From the NCBI GenBank assembly GCA_012514045.1, contig JAAZBA010000010.1, forward strand, positions 1 to 26,681: 26,681 nt of DNA, given 5' to 3'. Each line of letters opens with the position of its first letter. The first letter of the stretch is position 1. A program made the position numbers and the translations under genes. The notes below the pieces were generated by a model. That model made no database searches, was not told where the DNA came from, and saw only the letters and a program-made list of their open reading frames with translations. The stretch comes from Clostridiales bacterium. Its GTDB lineage: Bacteria > Bacillota > Clostridia > Oscillospirales > QAMX01. Shown here in pieces: positions 14,174 to 23,200 of this stretch.

Positions 14174-15574
14174 TCACTGCAGCTCGTCTACCTTCAGATT
14201 GTCAAAATATCTGCAAAATTCCTTTATCTCTCTGCGGTAATCACCCTCTATCTCCACAAAATGATGGATATAGGGGCCGTCAAGTAGACGGTCCTCGATT
14301 TTCTGCAGATTTTCGAACTCAGCCCACAGATATGTGCCGTGGGTCTCGGGACCGGGAACAGTGCGGCACAGCAGGGGCAGGATCATATACTTCCCGCTCT
14401 CCTGGTCGAGCCTTGCCACCGTATACTCCCCGTCTTTAGCCCTGAACCACTCACGCTGATTCACGAGTCTTGCCTCGCTGTCCTCCGCTTTCTGGGACAG
14501 GGGGAAAGGGCCGCAGTGCCACAGAAGCTCACCATTGGGGTTTTCTGGATGACGTACCGTAAACTCACCAAACAGAGGCTTGCCTTCACCCATGGAGGCG
14601 CATTTCAGAAGCACCATTGTCAGGGCGCAGTGCAGATCGCTTTCGCAGGACACCATATAGTCCATGTCCATCAGCAGTCCGTACACGGCGCAGGGCGCAA
14701 GTCCGTCAAACATCACGGGAGTCGCCGTCCAGCACTCCGCGGAGAGCACGTCGAGGGAGTATTCCTCGAACAGTCCTTTATATGTCACCGCCAACACCGC
14801 CATCCGCTCAAAAAACGGCGGCGTCAGATCATCCGAGCGGAAATTATCTCTGAAATATATGATATATTCAGAAATTTCCTCTTTTTTTGTCTCAAGCGCA
14901 TTTTTAAAGCGCTGTTCCACAAGGGCGAAATTGATGGGTACTATCTTTATGCCGAATTTTTCCATCAGCTCCCCCTCGTTCCATATCACGGAAAAGAAAG
15001 GCATGGGGCGAGTGCCTACCTGACCGACTCTCAATCCGGTGAAGTTCTTCACCATGCAGACTACCCTGATAAAGCTCAGAAACCCCTCCCTGAACTCCTC
15101 GGATTCCACCCTGCAGCAGGGCAGATGGGAGAAGGGGATGTGAAATCTCTGCATCTGCCGGGAGACGCCGAACAGGCCGCACTGGGAGTCGGTGGGGCGC
15201 ATGCCGTCTATGTAGTACTCATCGTCCAGAGGCGCCCAAATTAGCACAGGTTTCCCCAAAGCTTTCGCTACGTCCGCGGCGATTTCCTCGTTTCCAAAGT
15301 TGCAGTTTATGATGAACACAGCGTCCACCTTTGCCTCTCGGAACCGCTCGATCACCTCCGCGGCGGAATCGTCATCGTACATCAGGTCCTCGATGCCGAT
15401 ACCCTTTATGTCCACAAAGCTCACCTTGTCGCCTGTGAAATTGTCCTTAATGTATTTGACGTTCTTTTTTCCCCTCTGCTCCGCGGAGTACCAGTTCAGA
15501 AACGTGCCTCTGGGGCGGTCGGTAGTGTTCCTCCGCATGGGAGCAAGGCCGATTTTTACCGTATAGTCAAGCAT
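14174..15574 (-). CDS. L-fucose/L-arabinose isomerase-like protein
   Basis: This 466-residue protein of the FucI/AraA fold group would interconvert an aldose and a ketose with a divalent metal. Candidate metal ligands are the Glu in LSAECWTATP, the Asp in CESDLHCALTM and the His pair in IHHFVEIEGDY near the C-terminus. These match the Glu-Asp-His pattern of fucose isomerase. It is shorter than classical FucI (about 590 residues), as are many uncharacterised relatives in anaerobes. It is the first gene of the minus-strand array, 31 bases downstream of a strong promoter, with an AAGGGGGTG site before its ATG. Its position suggests it performs an early step on the array's substrate. It should not be read as L-fucose-specific. 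Confidence 0.75.
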   Translation of the reverse strand: MLDYTVKIGLAPMRRNTTDRPRGTFLNWYSAEQRGKKNVKYIKDNFTGDKVSFVDIKGIGIEDLMYDDDSAAEVIERFREAKVDAVFIINCNFGNEEIAADVAKALGKPVLIWAPLDDEYYIDGMRPTDSQCGLFGVSRQMQRFHIPFSHLPCCRVESEEFREGFLSFIRVVCMVKNFTGLRVGQVGTRPMPFFSVIWNEGELMEKFGIKIVPINFALVEQRFKNALETKKEEISEYIIYFRDNFRSDDLTPPFFERMAVLAVTYKGLFEEYSLDVLSAECWTATPVMFDGLAPCAVYGLLMDMDYMVSCESDLHCALTMVLLKCASMGEGKPLFGEFTVRHPENPNGELLWHCGPFPLSQKAEDSEARLVNQREWFRAKDGEYTVARLDQESGKYMILPLLCRTVPGPETHGTYLWAEFENLQKIEDRLLDGPYIHHFVEIEGDYRREIKEFCRYFDNLKVDELQ

Positions 15575-15604
15575 ACAAGCACCCCCTTCAAATTATACAA
15601 TATG

Positions 15605-15633
15605 ATTATACCAAAATCCCGGGAGTATTTCAA
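15605..15633 (-). promoter_or_regulatory. Promoter of the minus-strand catabolic array
   Basis: The minus strand reads TTGAAA (15628-15633), a 17-base spacer and TATAAT (15605-15610), with TGG directly before the -10 as in extended -10 promoters. It starts about 31 bases upstream of the fucose-isomerase-like gene. The spacer contains the palindrome TCCCGGGA, a possible operator. Confidence 0.8.
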
Positions 15634-15659
15634 CCTTAAAAGAGAACTTCCTCCCGGGA
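15617..15659. promoter_or_regulatory. Paired TCCCGGGA palindromes, candidate operator
   Basis: The 8-base palindrome TCCCGGGA occurs at 15617-15624, inside the promoter spacer, and at 15652-15659, centre-to-centre 35 bases apart. The two sites can also pair as a 9-bp hairpin (TCCCGGGAG with CTCCCGGGA). A looser relative, CTCCCGAGGG, follows near 15682. Placement over the array's promoter fits a repressor site, but no regulator gene is in the window. Confidence 0.4.
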
Positions 15660-15710
15660 AAAGATGCATGTTATTTCCGCTCTCCCGAGGGGGAAATAGG
15701 GTTTAAAATG

Positions 15711-15739
15711 TTGCAATAGCGGTGAAAGCATGTTATAAT
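15711..15739 (+). promoter_or_regulatory. Promoter of the prmC-rimO-pgsA-cysS run
   Basis: TTGCAA (15711-15716), a 17-base spacer and TATAAT (15734-15739) preceded by TG at the extended -10 position. It is divergent from the catabolic-array promoter about 80 bases away. The expected transcription start near 15746 leaves room for the GGAGGG site before the TTG start of prmC at 15777. Confidence 0.8.
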
Positions 15740-15776
15740 AGCTTATTGAATTATGTGTAAACGGAGGGATACGGTT

Positions 15777-16676
15777 TTGGCGGATATACCCGAAGCAAAA
15801 ACATATCGGCAGCAGCTTGAATACGCCGAAGAAATGCTCAAGCCTCTGAGTCTCAAAATGGAAAACCTTGAAGCGAGAGAGCTTGTGGCATACGCATCCC
15901 GCATGTGCGAAGCGATCATCTCCGCGGGAGAGCTGAAAGGTTCCAGACTTGACGCATTCGCTCCCGTAAGCTCCTCTCTTATTCTTGATGACGTGCTGGC
16001 AAGGCGTCTGTCCGATGAGCCTTTGGCGCTTATCATCGGGGAATGGGACTTCATGAGTATAACCATTAAAACCGCCCGGGGAGTGCTTCTCCCCAGAGCT
16101 GACACGGAGTGCGTAGCGGAGTACGCTCTTTCCCTTTTGGAGGACAACGGAAGAATTCTCGACCTGTGCTGCGGCACCGGCTGCATCGGGCTCTCTATTC
16201 TCCATGAAAAAAGAGACGCAAGGTGTATATTTGGCGACATCTCGGAAAAGGCGCTGGAATTAACAGAAAAAAACGTTCGGTCTTTGGGTTTTTCGTCCCG
16301 CTCCGAGGTAAGAAGAATAGACGCGCTGGAGGATTTATGCCCGGAAATCGAGCCTGAATCCCTCGATCTGATCGTATGCAATCCTCCCTACATCTCCTCG
16401 GATGAGATGCTGACTCTCCCCGTGTCGGTTGCCGCTTTTGAGCCGCACGACGCTCTCTACGGCGGCGTTGACGGTTTAAGCTTCTACCGCTGTATTCCTT
16501 TCACCTCGATTGAAGCGCTGAAAAGGGGAGGGCACATAGTGTTTGAATGCGGCGAGGGACAGGCGGAGGAGATAATCAAATATCTCACTGCCGCCGGATA
16601 CACCGATGCAGGCTATAAAAAGGATTACAACAACAAGGATAGAATAATCTACGGCCGAAGGCGTAATATTACTTGA
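15777..16676 (+). CDS. prmC: Release factor glutamine (N5) methyltransferase
   Basis: This 299-residue class I SAM methyltransferase methylates the GGQ glutamine of peptide chain release factors. It has an N-terminal helical domain (about 1-100), the SAM loop LDLCCGTGCIG (residues 128-138), GDISEKAL and the catalytic NPPY (202-205) in VCNPPYISSDE. DALYGGVDGLSFYRC is the usual late PrmC motif. The frame opens at ATG 15753, but that would leave almost no leader after the promoter. The TTG at 15777 follows GGAGGG at normal spacing and gives a typical PrmC N-terminus, so it is preferred. It is the first gene of the plus-strand housekeeping run. Assignment firm. Confidence 0.92.
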   Translation: MADIPEAKTYRQQLEYAEEMLKPLSLKMENLEARELVAYASRMCEAIISAGELKGSRLDAFAPVSSSLILDDVLARRLSDEPLALIIGEWDFMSITIKTARGVLLPRADTECVAEYALSLLEDNGRILDLCCGTGCIGLSILHEKRDARCIFGDISEKALELTEKNVRSLGFSSRSEVRRIDALEDLCPEIEPESLDLIVCNPPYISSDEMLTLPVSVAAFEPHDALYGGVDGLSFYRCIPFTSIEALKRGGHIVFECGEGQAEEIIKYLTAAGYTDAGYKKDYNNKDRIIYGRRRNIT

Positions 16677-16702
16677 TACATAACCACAGGAGTATATAAA
16701 TC

Positions 16703-18064
16703 ATGACGAAGAAATTTACAATCGTTTCCCTTGGCTGCGCCAAAAACACCATCGACACCGAGCAGATGCTTTACGTGCTGTTTGAAGCTGGCTATGAGTA
16801 CGTGGAGGATCCCGACGACGCGGATGTGGGCATTGTCAACACCTGCGCTTTCATCGAGGACGCGAAAAGCGAGAGCATCCAGGAGATAATCGAGCTGAGC
16901 GAAGCGAAGACCACCGGCGCGATGCACGCTCTCGTTGTCACTGGCTGTATGGCGGAACGCTACAAAACAGAGATATTCAGCGAGATGCCCGAGGTGGACG
17001 CTCTTGTGGGTACAGGCTCATATCTGCGCATCGCCGAGGTATGCGACAGCCTTCTTGAAGCTTCGGAGCGGGGAAAGCTTGAGAGAATTGCCATATTTGA
17101 TGATATAAACGCTCCGGTCCGGGAGTGTGGAAGAGTACAATCCACGCCTCCCGCCACCGCTTTTATCAAAATCGCCGAGGGCTGCGACAACTGCTGCGGC
17201 TACTGCGTCATCCCCTCAGTCCGCGGTTGCTACAGAAGCAGGAAGATGGAGCATATCATAGAGGAAGCAAAGGGGCTGGCGGAAAGCGGAGTGCGTGAGC
17301 TTATTCTGGTTGCCCAGGACATCTCCCGTTATGGAATCGACATATATAACCGCTACGCTTTGGCTGAGCTTCTGACGGAGCTTGCGAAAATCGAAAAGCT
17401 TGACTGGATAAGGCTACACTATTTGTACCCGGACGAGATAACGGACGAGCTCATATACGTAATAGCCAAAGAAGAGAAGATACTCAAGTATATCGATATG
17501 CCCGTTCAGCACTCCTCGGACAGGCTCCTTGAGTCCATGAACCGCAGATACTCCCGCAGCGAGCTGGAATCCCTCATAAAGAAGCTGAGACGTGAAATTA
17601 AAGGCGTTGTCATACGCACATCGATCATTGTGGGACTTCCCGGGGAGACGGAGGAGGACTTTGAGGGACTCTGCGCCTTTGTAAAGAAGATGAAGTTCGA
17701 GCGTCTCGGTGTGTTCCCGTATTCCCGGGAGGAGGGCACTCCCGCTGGAGAGATGGAAAACCAGGTCCCGGACGAGATAAAGAACCAGAGAGCGGAGCAC
17801 ATCGAACAGCTCCAAAGCCGTGTGATGGATTCCTTCAACCGCAAGCGCATCGGCGCAAAGGTTGATGTGCTGGTGGAGGGCTACGACACCTTCGCCGGTT
17901 ACTTTTACTCCCGCTCCTACGCGGAAAGCCCGGAGATTGACGGTCTTGTGTTTTTCAAGCCTAAAAGCGTACGTCCTAAGGCGGGAGACATGGTAACAGT
18001 GAAAATCCTTGAAGACCTGGACGGCGACATTATCGCGGAGTATGACGAGGCCACAATAAGATAA
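16703..18064 (+). CDS. rimO: Ribosomal protein uS12 methylthiotransferase
   Basis: This 453-residue radical-SAM enzyme of the MiaB/RimO family adds a methylthio group to an Asp of ribosomal protein uS12. The N-terminal UPF0004 domain has the three auxiliary-cluster cysteines C12 (SLGCAKN), C48 (NTCAF) and C82 (TGCMAE). The radical-SAM motif is C161-x3-C165-x2-C168 in CDNCCGYC. A C-terminal TRAM domain (about 385-453) ends in VKILEDLDGDIIAEYDE. The SLGCAKNxxDxE start and lack of tRNA-type MiaB features favour RimO over MiaB. It begins 26 bases after prmC with an AGGAG site. Its position just before pgsA is the common clostridial order. Confidence 0.95.
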   Translation: MTKKFTIVSLGCAKNTIDTEQMLYVLFEAGYEYVEDPDDADVGIVNTCAFIEDAKSESIQEIIELSEAKTTGAMHALVVTGCMAERYKTEIFSEMPEVDALVGTGSYLRIAEVCDSLLEASERGKLERIAIFDDINAPVRECGRVQSTPPATAFIKIAEGCDNCCGYCVIPSVRGCYRSRKMEHIIEEAKGLAESGVRELILVAQDISRYGIDIYNRYALAELLTELAKIEKLDWIRLHYLYPDEITDELIYVIAKEEKILKYIDMPVQHSSDRLLESMNRRYSRSELESLIKKLRREIKGVVIRTSIIVGLPGETEEDFEGLCAFVKKMKFERLGVFPYSREEGTPAGEMENQVPDEIKNQRAEHIEQLQSRVMDSFNRKRIGAKVDVLVEGYDTFAGYFYSRSYAESPEIDGLVFFKPKSVRPKAGDMVTVKILEDLDGDIIAEYDEATIR

Positions 18065-18082
18065 ACATCGGGAGGAATAGAC

Positions 18083-18625
18083 ATGACGCTGCCGAATATG
18101 CTTACTATTGCAAGAATAGTCCTCACGGTACCCTTCATGGCGCTTGCCATGCAGGACAATACCCCGTGTAAGATTCTTGCGTTGGTGATATTCATCGCCG
18201 CCGCCATAACCGACTCCTTCGACGGTAGAATCGCCAGAAAGAGGAACCTTATCACCACCTTCGGAAAGATAATGGACCCCTTAGCGGACAAGCTCCTTAC
18301 CACCGCCGCGTTTCTGGTGTTTACCATGACCGGCAGGATGAATGTCTATGCCCTTATGCTGATTATCGCCAGAGAATTCTCCGTAACCTCTCTGCGTGTG
18401 GTAGCGGCGGACGAAGGGAAAATTATCGCCGCGGGCAAATGGGGAAAGATAAAGACAGTGATGCAGTTTGTGTATATCATTATTGTGCTTGTGAATATCC
18501 CCGGGTATTTGTTCCACGTGGAACAAATACTTATGTGGATCGTAACGGCTGTCACAATTTACTCCGGCATAGACTACTTCATGAAGAACCGTGAGCTTAT
18601 CAAGCTCGATATAGATAAAAAGTGA
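18083..18625 (+). CDS. pgsA: CDP-diacylglycerol-glycerol-3-phosphate 3-phosphatidyltransferase
   Basis: This 180-residue integral membrane enzyme makes phosphatidylglycerol phosphate, the committed step to phosphatidylglycerol and cardiolipin. The CDP-alcohol phosphatidyltransferase motif is intact: D44, D47-G48, A51-R52, G61, D65 and D69 in the order D-G-x2-A-R-x8-G-x3-D-x3-D. About five hydrophobic helices follow the family pattern. The GGGAGG site precedes ATG 18083, 18 bases after rimO. The coding sequence contains a perfect 26-bp palindrome with a parS core at 18505-18530, read through as LFHVEQ, so this gene doubles as a chromosome-segregation site. Assignment firm. Confidence 0.93.
   Translation: MTLPNMLTIARIVLTVPFMALAMQDNTPCKILALVIFIAAAITDSFDGRIARKRNLITTFGKIMDPLADKLLTTAAFLVFTMTGRMNVYALMLIIAREFSVTSLRVVAADEGKIIAAGKWGKIKTVMQFVYIIIVLVNIPGYLFHVEQILMWIVTAVTIYSGIDYFMKNRELIKLDIDKK
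18505..18530. promoter_or_regulatory. parS: parS-like ParB/Spo0J binding site inside pgsA
   Basis: The 16-base core TGTTCCACGTGGAACA (18510-18525) closely matches the bacterial parS consensus TGTTtCACGTGaAACA. The palindrome is perfect over 26 bases, extending five bases beyond the core on each side. The same core recurs at 24561-24576. ParB loads on such sites near the origin to direct chromosome partition. Confidence 0.85.
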
Positions 18626-18647
18626 CATATAGGAGAGGAATATAAAA

Positions 18648-20066
18648 ATGAAGCTATATAACAGCCTTACAAGAAAGAGGGAAGACTTTATCCCCAACGT
18701 GGAAGGCGAGGTCAAAATTTACACCTGCGGCCCCACGGTATATCATTTTGCCCATATCGGCAACCTGCGCACCTATATAATGGAGGATGTCCTCGAAAAA
18801 TTTCTGCGCTGGGACGGCTACAAAGTCACCAGAGCCATGAACATTACCGATGTGGGGCATCTCACAAGCGACGCGGACACCGGAGAAGACAAGATGCTCA
18901 AGGGAGCAAAGAGAGAACAGAAGACAATCATGGAAATAGCGCAGTTTTATACCGACGCTTTCTTTGAGGATTGCCGGAAGCTGAACATAAAGAAACCGGA
19001 TATCATCGAACCCGCCACAAACTGCATAGATGAATACATCGTCATGATCACAAAGCTCCTTGATGACGGCTACGCTTACGAAGCCGGAGGAAATATATAC
19101 TTTGACACCTCAAAACTTCGTGAATACTATGTGTTCAACAAGCACGAGCAGGAGAACCTTGAGGTCGGCGTCCGTGAGGGCGTAGGCGAGGACAGCAACA
19201 AGAGAAACAGCGTCGACTTCGTTCTGTGGTTTACAAAATCGAAGTTTGAGGACCAGGAGCTCAAGTGGGAAAGCCCCTGGGGCGTCGGCTACCCGGGCTG
19301 GCACGTGGAGTGCTCCTGCATATCCATAAAGCATCTGGGCGATAAGCTTGACATACACTGCGGAGGTATTGACAACGCCTTTCCCCATCATACAAACGAA
19401 ATCGCCCAGTCCGAGGCGTATTTAGGCCACAAGTGGTGCAACTACTGGTTCCATGTGATGCACCTCATCACGGACGATGGCAAGATGTCAAAGTCCAAGG
19501 GCGAGTTTTTGACCGTTTCTCTCCTTGAGAGCAAGGGCTACGATCCCCTTATATACCGCTTCTTCTGCCTCCAGTCCCACTACCGCAGATCCCTATCCTT
19601 CTCCTATGACGCTTTGGACAACGCCGCCATCGCCTACGACAGGATGGTTTCAAGGATAGGCGCGCTGAAAAACGAGGGGGCGATCGACGAATCCGTTCTC
19701 GCCGCGCTTAAGGACAAGTTCAGCGCCGCCCTCGCTAACGACCTGAACACATCCCTTGCCATAACAGCGGTATATGACGCGCTTAAGTACGATACAAACG
19801 ACGCTACAAAGCTTGCCGCCATCGAAAGCTTTGACGAAGTGCTGTCCCTCGACCTCATAGAGGTAGGCAAAAGAGCCTCTGAAAAAGCCGCTAAGGGTAT
19901 AGACAACTCCGAATTCGGAGAAGAGATCGTAGCCATGATTGAAGCCCGCCAGGCGGCAAGAAAGGCGAAGGACTTCGCCACTGCCGATGAGATAAGAGAC
20001 AAGCTCTCCGAAATGGGCATTATACTTGAGGACACCCCCGCCGGAGTAAAGGCAAAGCGGGCGTAA
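18648..20066 (+). CDS. cysS: Cysteine-tRNA ligase
   Basis: This 472-residue class I aminoacyl-tRNA synthetase charges tRNA-Cys. It has the zinc cysteine in YTCGPTVYHFAHIGN (HIGN signature near residue 36), further zinc-site residues in WHVECSCIS and HHTNEIAQ, and the KMSKSKG loop at residues 279-285. A helical C-terminal anticodon-binding region ends with ARKAKDFATADEIRDKL, the standard CysS tail. Length is normal. The AGGAG site before ATG 18648 and the 22-base spacing from pgsA suggest co-transcription. No T-box leader is visible upstream, in line with its position inside an operon. Assignment firm. Confidence 0.97.
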   Translation: MKLYNSLTRKREDFIPNVEGEVKIYTCGPTVYHFAHIGNLRTYIMEDVLEKFLRWDGYKVTRAMNITDVGHLTSDADTGEDKMLKGAKREQKTIMEIAQFYTDAFFEDCRKLNIKKPDIIEPATNCIDEYIVMITKLLDDGYAYEAGGNIYFDTSKLREYYVFNKHEQENLEVGVREGVGEDSNKRNSVDFVLWFTKSKFEDQELKWESPWGVGYPGWHVECSCISIKHLGDKLDIHCGGIDNAFPHHTNEIAQSEAYLGHKWCNYWFHVMHLITDDGKMSKSKGEFLTVSLLESKGYDPLIYRFFCLQSHYRRSLSFSYDALDNAAIAYDRMVSRIGALKNEGAIDESVLAALKDKFSAALANDLNTSLAITAVYDALKYDTNDATKLAAIESFDEVLSLDLIEVGKRASEKAAKGIDNSEFGEEIVAMIEARQAARKAKDFATADEIRDKLSEMGIILEDTPAGVKAKRA

Positions 20067-20102
20067 AAGAATAAATTACGCCTTTCGGCGTGTTGGACAA
20101 TG

Positions 20103-20129
20103 TATCAAGCTGCCTTAAGCAGCTTGATA
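20103..20129. repeat. Perfect 11-bp hairpin between cysS and mfd
   Basis: TATCAAGCTGC (20103-20113) pairs perfectly with GCAGCTTGATA (20119-20129) around CTTAA. A smaller ACGCC/GGCGT stem lies just before it (20078-20091). Neither is followed by a T-run, so intrinsic termination would be weak. The hairpin may process or partly separate the cysS and mfd transcripts. Confidence 0.5.
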
Positions 20130-20233
20130 TAACTTGAAACTGCACAGCGGTTTTCAGAGTGCGTCAGTCGATCTCCGGCTCGATCCACATCCCCGCGGAG
20201 GTGATTATTATCCTAGGATTATGCGAAGCGCTG

Positions 20234-23200
20234 ATGAAACTTCCGGAGTTTCGGCAGCTTATTGAAAGGCTGGACAAAAGAAGCGGCGCCACCGCCTTCG
20301 GAGGACTCGGCACAATACATAAAGCTCACTTTGCCGCGTCGATCAGACGGCTGACCGGCAGGGGAGTAATCATAATAGCCTCGGACGAAACGGAGGCAAA
20401 ACGTATTGCGCAGGACACTGCCGCCATGGCAGGCGAGGACTGCGCTATATTGCCGTCCAGAGAACTGACCTTCCACTCCGTGGACACAGCTTCAAGGGAG
20501 TGGGAAGTAGAGAGAGTAACCGTTCTCGCCCGCATCGCCTCGGGCACCGCGGGCATTGTGGTATCCACCCCTGAGGCGCTGCTTCTGCGCACCATGAGCC
20601 TGGAAACGCTCATATCCTCCCGCTTTACCGTCTCCACAGGCAAGCAGTATGACATCGGCGACCTGCGCCGCCGCCTTGTGTCCGCAGGCTACACCTTCTG
20701 CGACAGGGTCGAGGGCATGGGACAGTGCGCGGTCAGAGGCGGTATAGTAGATGTTTTCTCCCCGGGCAGCGCCCAGCCTGTGCGAATTGACTTTTTTGAT
20801 AACGAGGTCGATTCCATGGGCTATTTCGATGTGCTCACCCAGCGGAGGACCGACAATATAAACACATTTACCATTCTTCCCGCCAGAGAGGTGCTCCCCA
20901 CCTTGTCCGACGGCTTCGAAGAGCGGCTGGAAGCACTCATTAAGTCGCTTTCCCGGAGGAGAAAGCTGCCGGGAGGACTGCTTGACAAGTTAAAAGGGGA
21001 CTTGGAGAGGCTAAAAAACAACGCTTTCCCCTCCGCCTGCGACAGATATATCTCCCTCATCTATCCTGAAAAAACCTGCGCCTTAAACTACTTCGGACAG
21101 GACACCATCGCCATTGTTATCGAATCCTCCAGAGTGGGGGAGAGCATAAAGAATCTTGAATGGCACCACGGCGAAGATATGACATCACTCCTTGAGTCGG
21201 GAGTCCTATCTCCGGAGCAAACTGATGTATATTTTACCCATGACGAATATCTGAAATATTTGGAGAGCCGCTCCTGCGTCCTCCTTGAGACCTTCGTGGG
21301 CACAAGCACCGAGCCAAAGCCAAAGGCTATCCTCTCCGTCGTGGCAAAACAGCTTTCCTCCTTCGGCACCTCCTTCGAAACGGGAGTAATGGACATAAAG
21401 CACTACGCAAAGACAAAATTCAACACGGTCGTGCTGGCGTCGGGGGAGAGAAAAATCCTCATTCTGGAGGAAAAACTAAGAGAAATAGGCCTTAAGCCTG
21501 TTATAGATTATAATTTTACAAGCCCTCCGAACAAGGATATTATCCTGACTCTGGGGAATCTCTCCGCCGGCATGGAGTACCCCACTATCGGCCTTGCGGT
21601 GGTCACCGAGGGCGCGCTCCACAAGGTACAGACGAGAGACAGAAAAAGAAGAAAAAAGAAGTCTGCCGGGGAGACAATAAACTCATATTCCGACCTTTCC
21701 GTAGGCGATCTTGTAGTGCATGAGCACCACGGCATAGGGCGGTTCACCGGCATAGAGAAAATAAAGTCCGACGGAGTAGAGAGAGATTATATCCGCCTTG
21801 CCTACCAGGGAAGCGATGTGCTCTACGTTCCCGCCACGTCTCTTGAGCTTGTTTCCAAGTATGTGGGCGCGGCGGAGGATAAGGAGATAAAGCTCAATAA
21901 GCTGGGAAGCGCCGAGTGGCAGAGGACGAAAACAAGGGCAAAGTCCGCGGCAAAGAACATGGCAAAGCAGCTTATCGCCCTTTACGCGGAGCGCACCCGC
22001 CGTCCGGGCTTCACTTTTCCCAAGGATGACGACTGGCAGCTTGAGTTCGAAAGCGCCTTTGAGTACGAGGAGACAGAGGACCAGCTCCGCTGCACCATGG
22101 AAATAAAAGAGGATATGATAAAGCCCATACCGATGGACAGGCTCCTCTGCGGTGACGTAGGCTTCGGAAAAACGGAGGTGGCCCTTCGCGCCGTTATGAA
22201 ATGTATCCTGGGAGGAAAGCAGGCGGCGTTTCTCTGTCCCACAACGGTGCTTGCCCGCCAGCATTACCTTACAGCGCTGCGCCGCTTCGGTACGGCTCCT
22301 GTAAAGATAGCTGTGCTCAGCCGCTTCCAGACACCGTCAGAGTCCGCGGAGATCCTCAAAAGGCTGGCGGCAGGCTCCATCGACCTGATTATCGGCACCC
22401 ACAGGCTCCTGTCCGCAAACGTCGTTTTCCGCGATCTCGGCCTTGTGATAATTGATGAGGAGCAGCGCTTCGGCGTGTCCCACAAGGAAAAGCTCAAGGA
22501 GATGTCCAAAAACGTGGACGCCCTCACCATGACCGCCACCCCGATCCCCAGAACTCTCTCCATGGCTCTCTCCGGCATCCGTGACATGAGCATGCTGGAG
22601 GAAGCGCCACATGACCGCCAGCCGGTGCAGACGTATGTGCTTGAGCACGATATATCCGTTGTCTGCGACGCCATCCGCCGTGAGCTTTCCAGAGGAGGGC
22701 AGGTTTACTACCTCCACAACAGAACGGAGACCATCTCACGAGCCGCCGGAAGGCTCAAAGATCTGCTACCGGAAGCAAATATAGCAATTGCCCACGGAAA
22801 AATGGACGAAGAGGATCTGTCCGACGTTATGAGAGGCATGGCGGACAACGAGATTCAGATCCTTGTCTGCACTACCATCATCGAGACCGGCATCGATATC
22901 CCCAACGTGAATACCCTCATAATCGAGGACGCGGATCGTCTGGGGCTTGCCCAGCTCCATCAAATCCGCGGCAGAGTGGGCAGAAGCGCCCGCCGCGCCT
23001 ATGCCTATCTCACCTACAGACAAGGCAAAGTGCTCACGGAGGTGGGCACAAAGAGGCTCAACGCCATACGTGAATACGCCGGATTCGGCGCAGGTTTCAA
23101 GATAGCCATGCGCGACCTTGAAATCAGAGGCGCGGGAAACATCCTGGGCAGCGAACAGTCAGGACACCTTGTAGGCGTGGGCTATGACCTGTACATGAGG

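Noticed and set aside
14339..15244. 301-residue plus-strand open frame opposite the FucI-like gene
   Set aside because: Histidine-rich and low in motifs with no ribosome site, while the opposite strand has a coherent isomerase-like protein. Treated as shadow.
18626..18647. T-box leader for cysS
   Set aside because: The gap after pgsA is only 22 bases and contains just a ribosome binding site.
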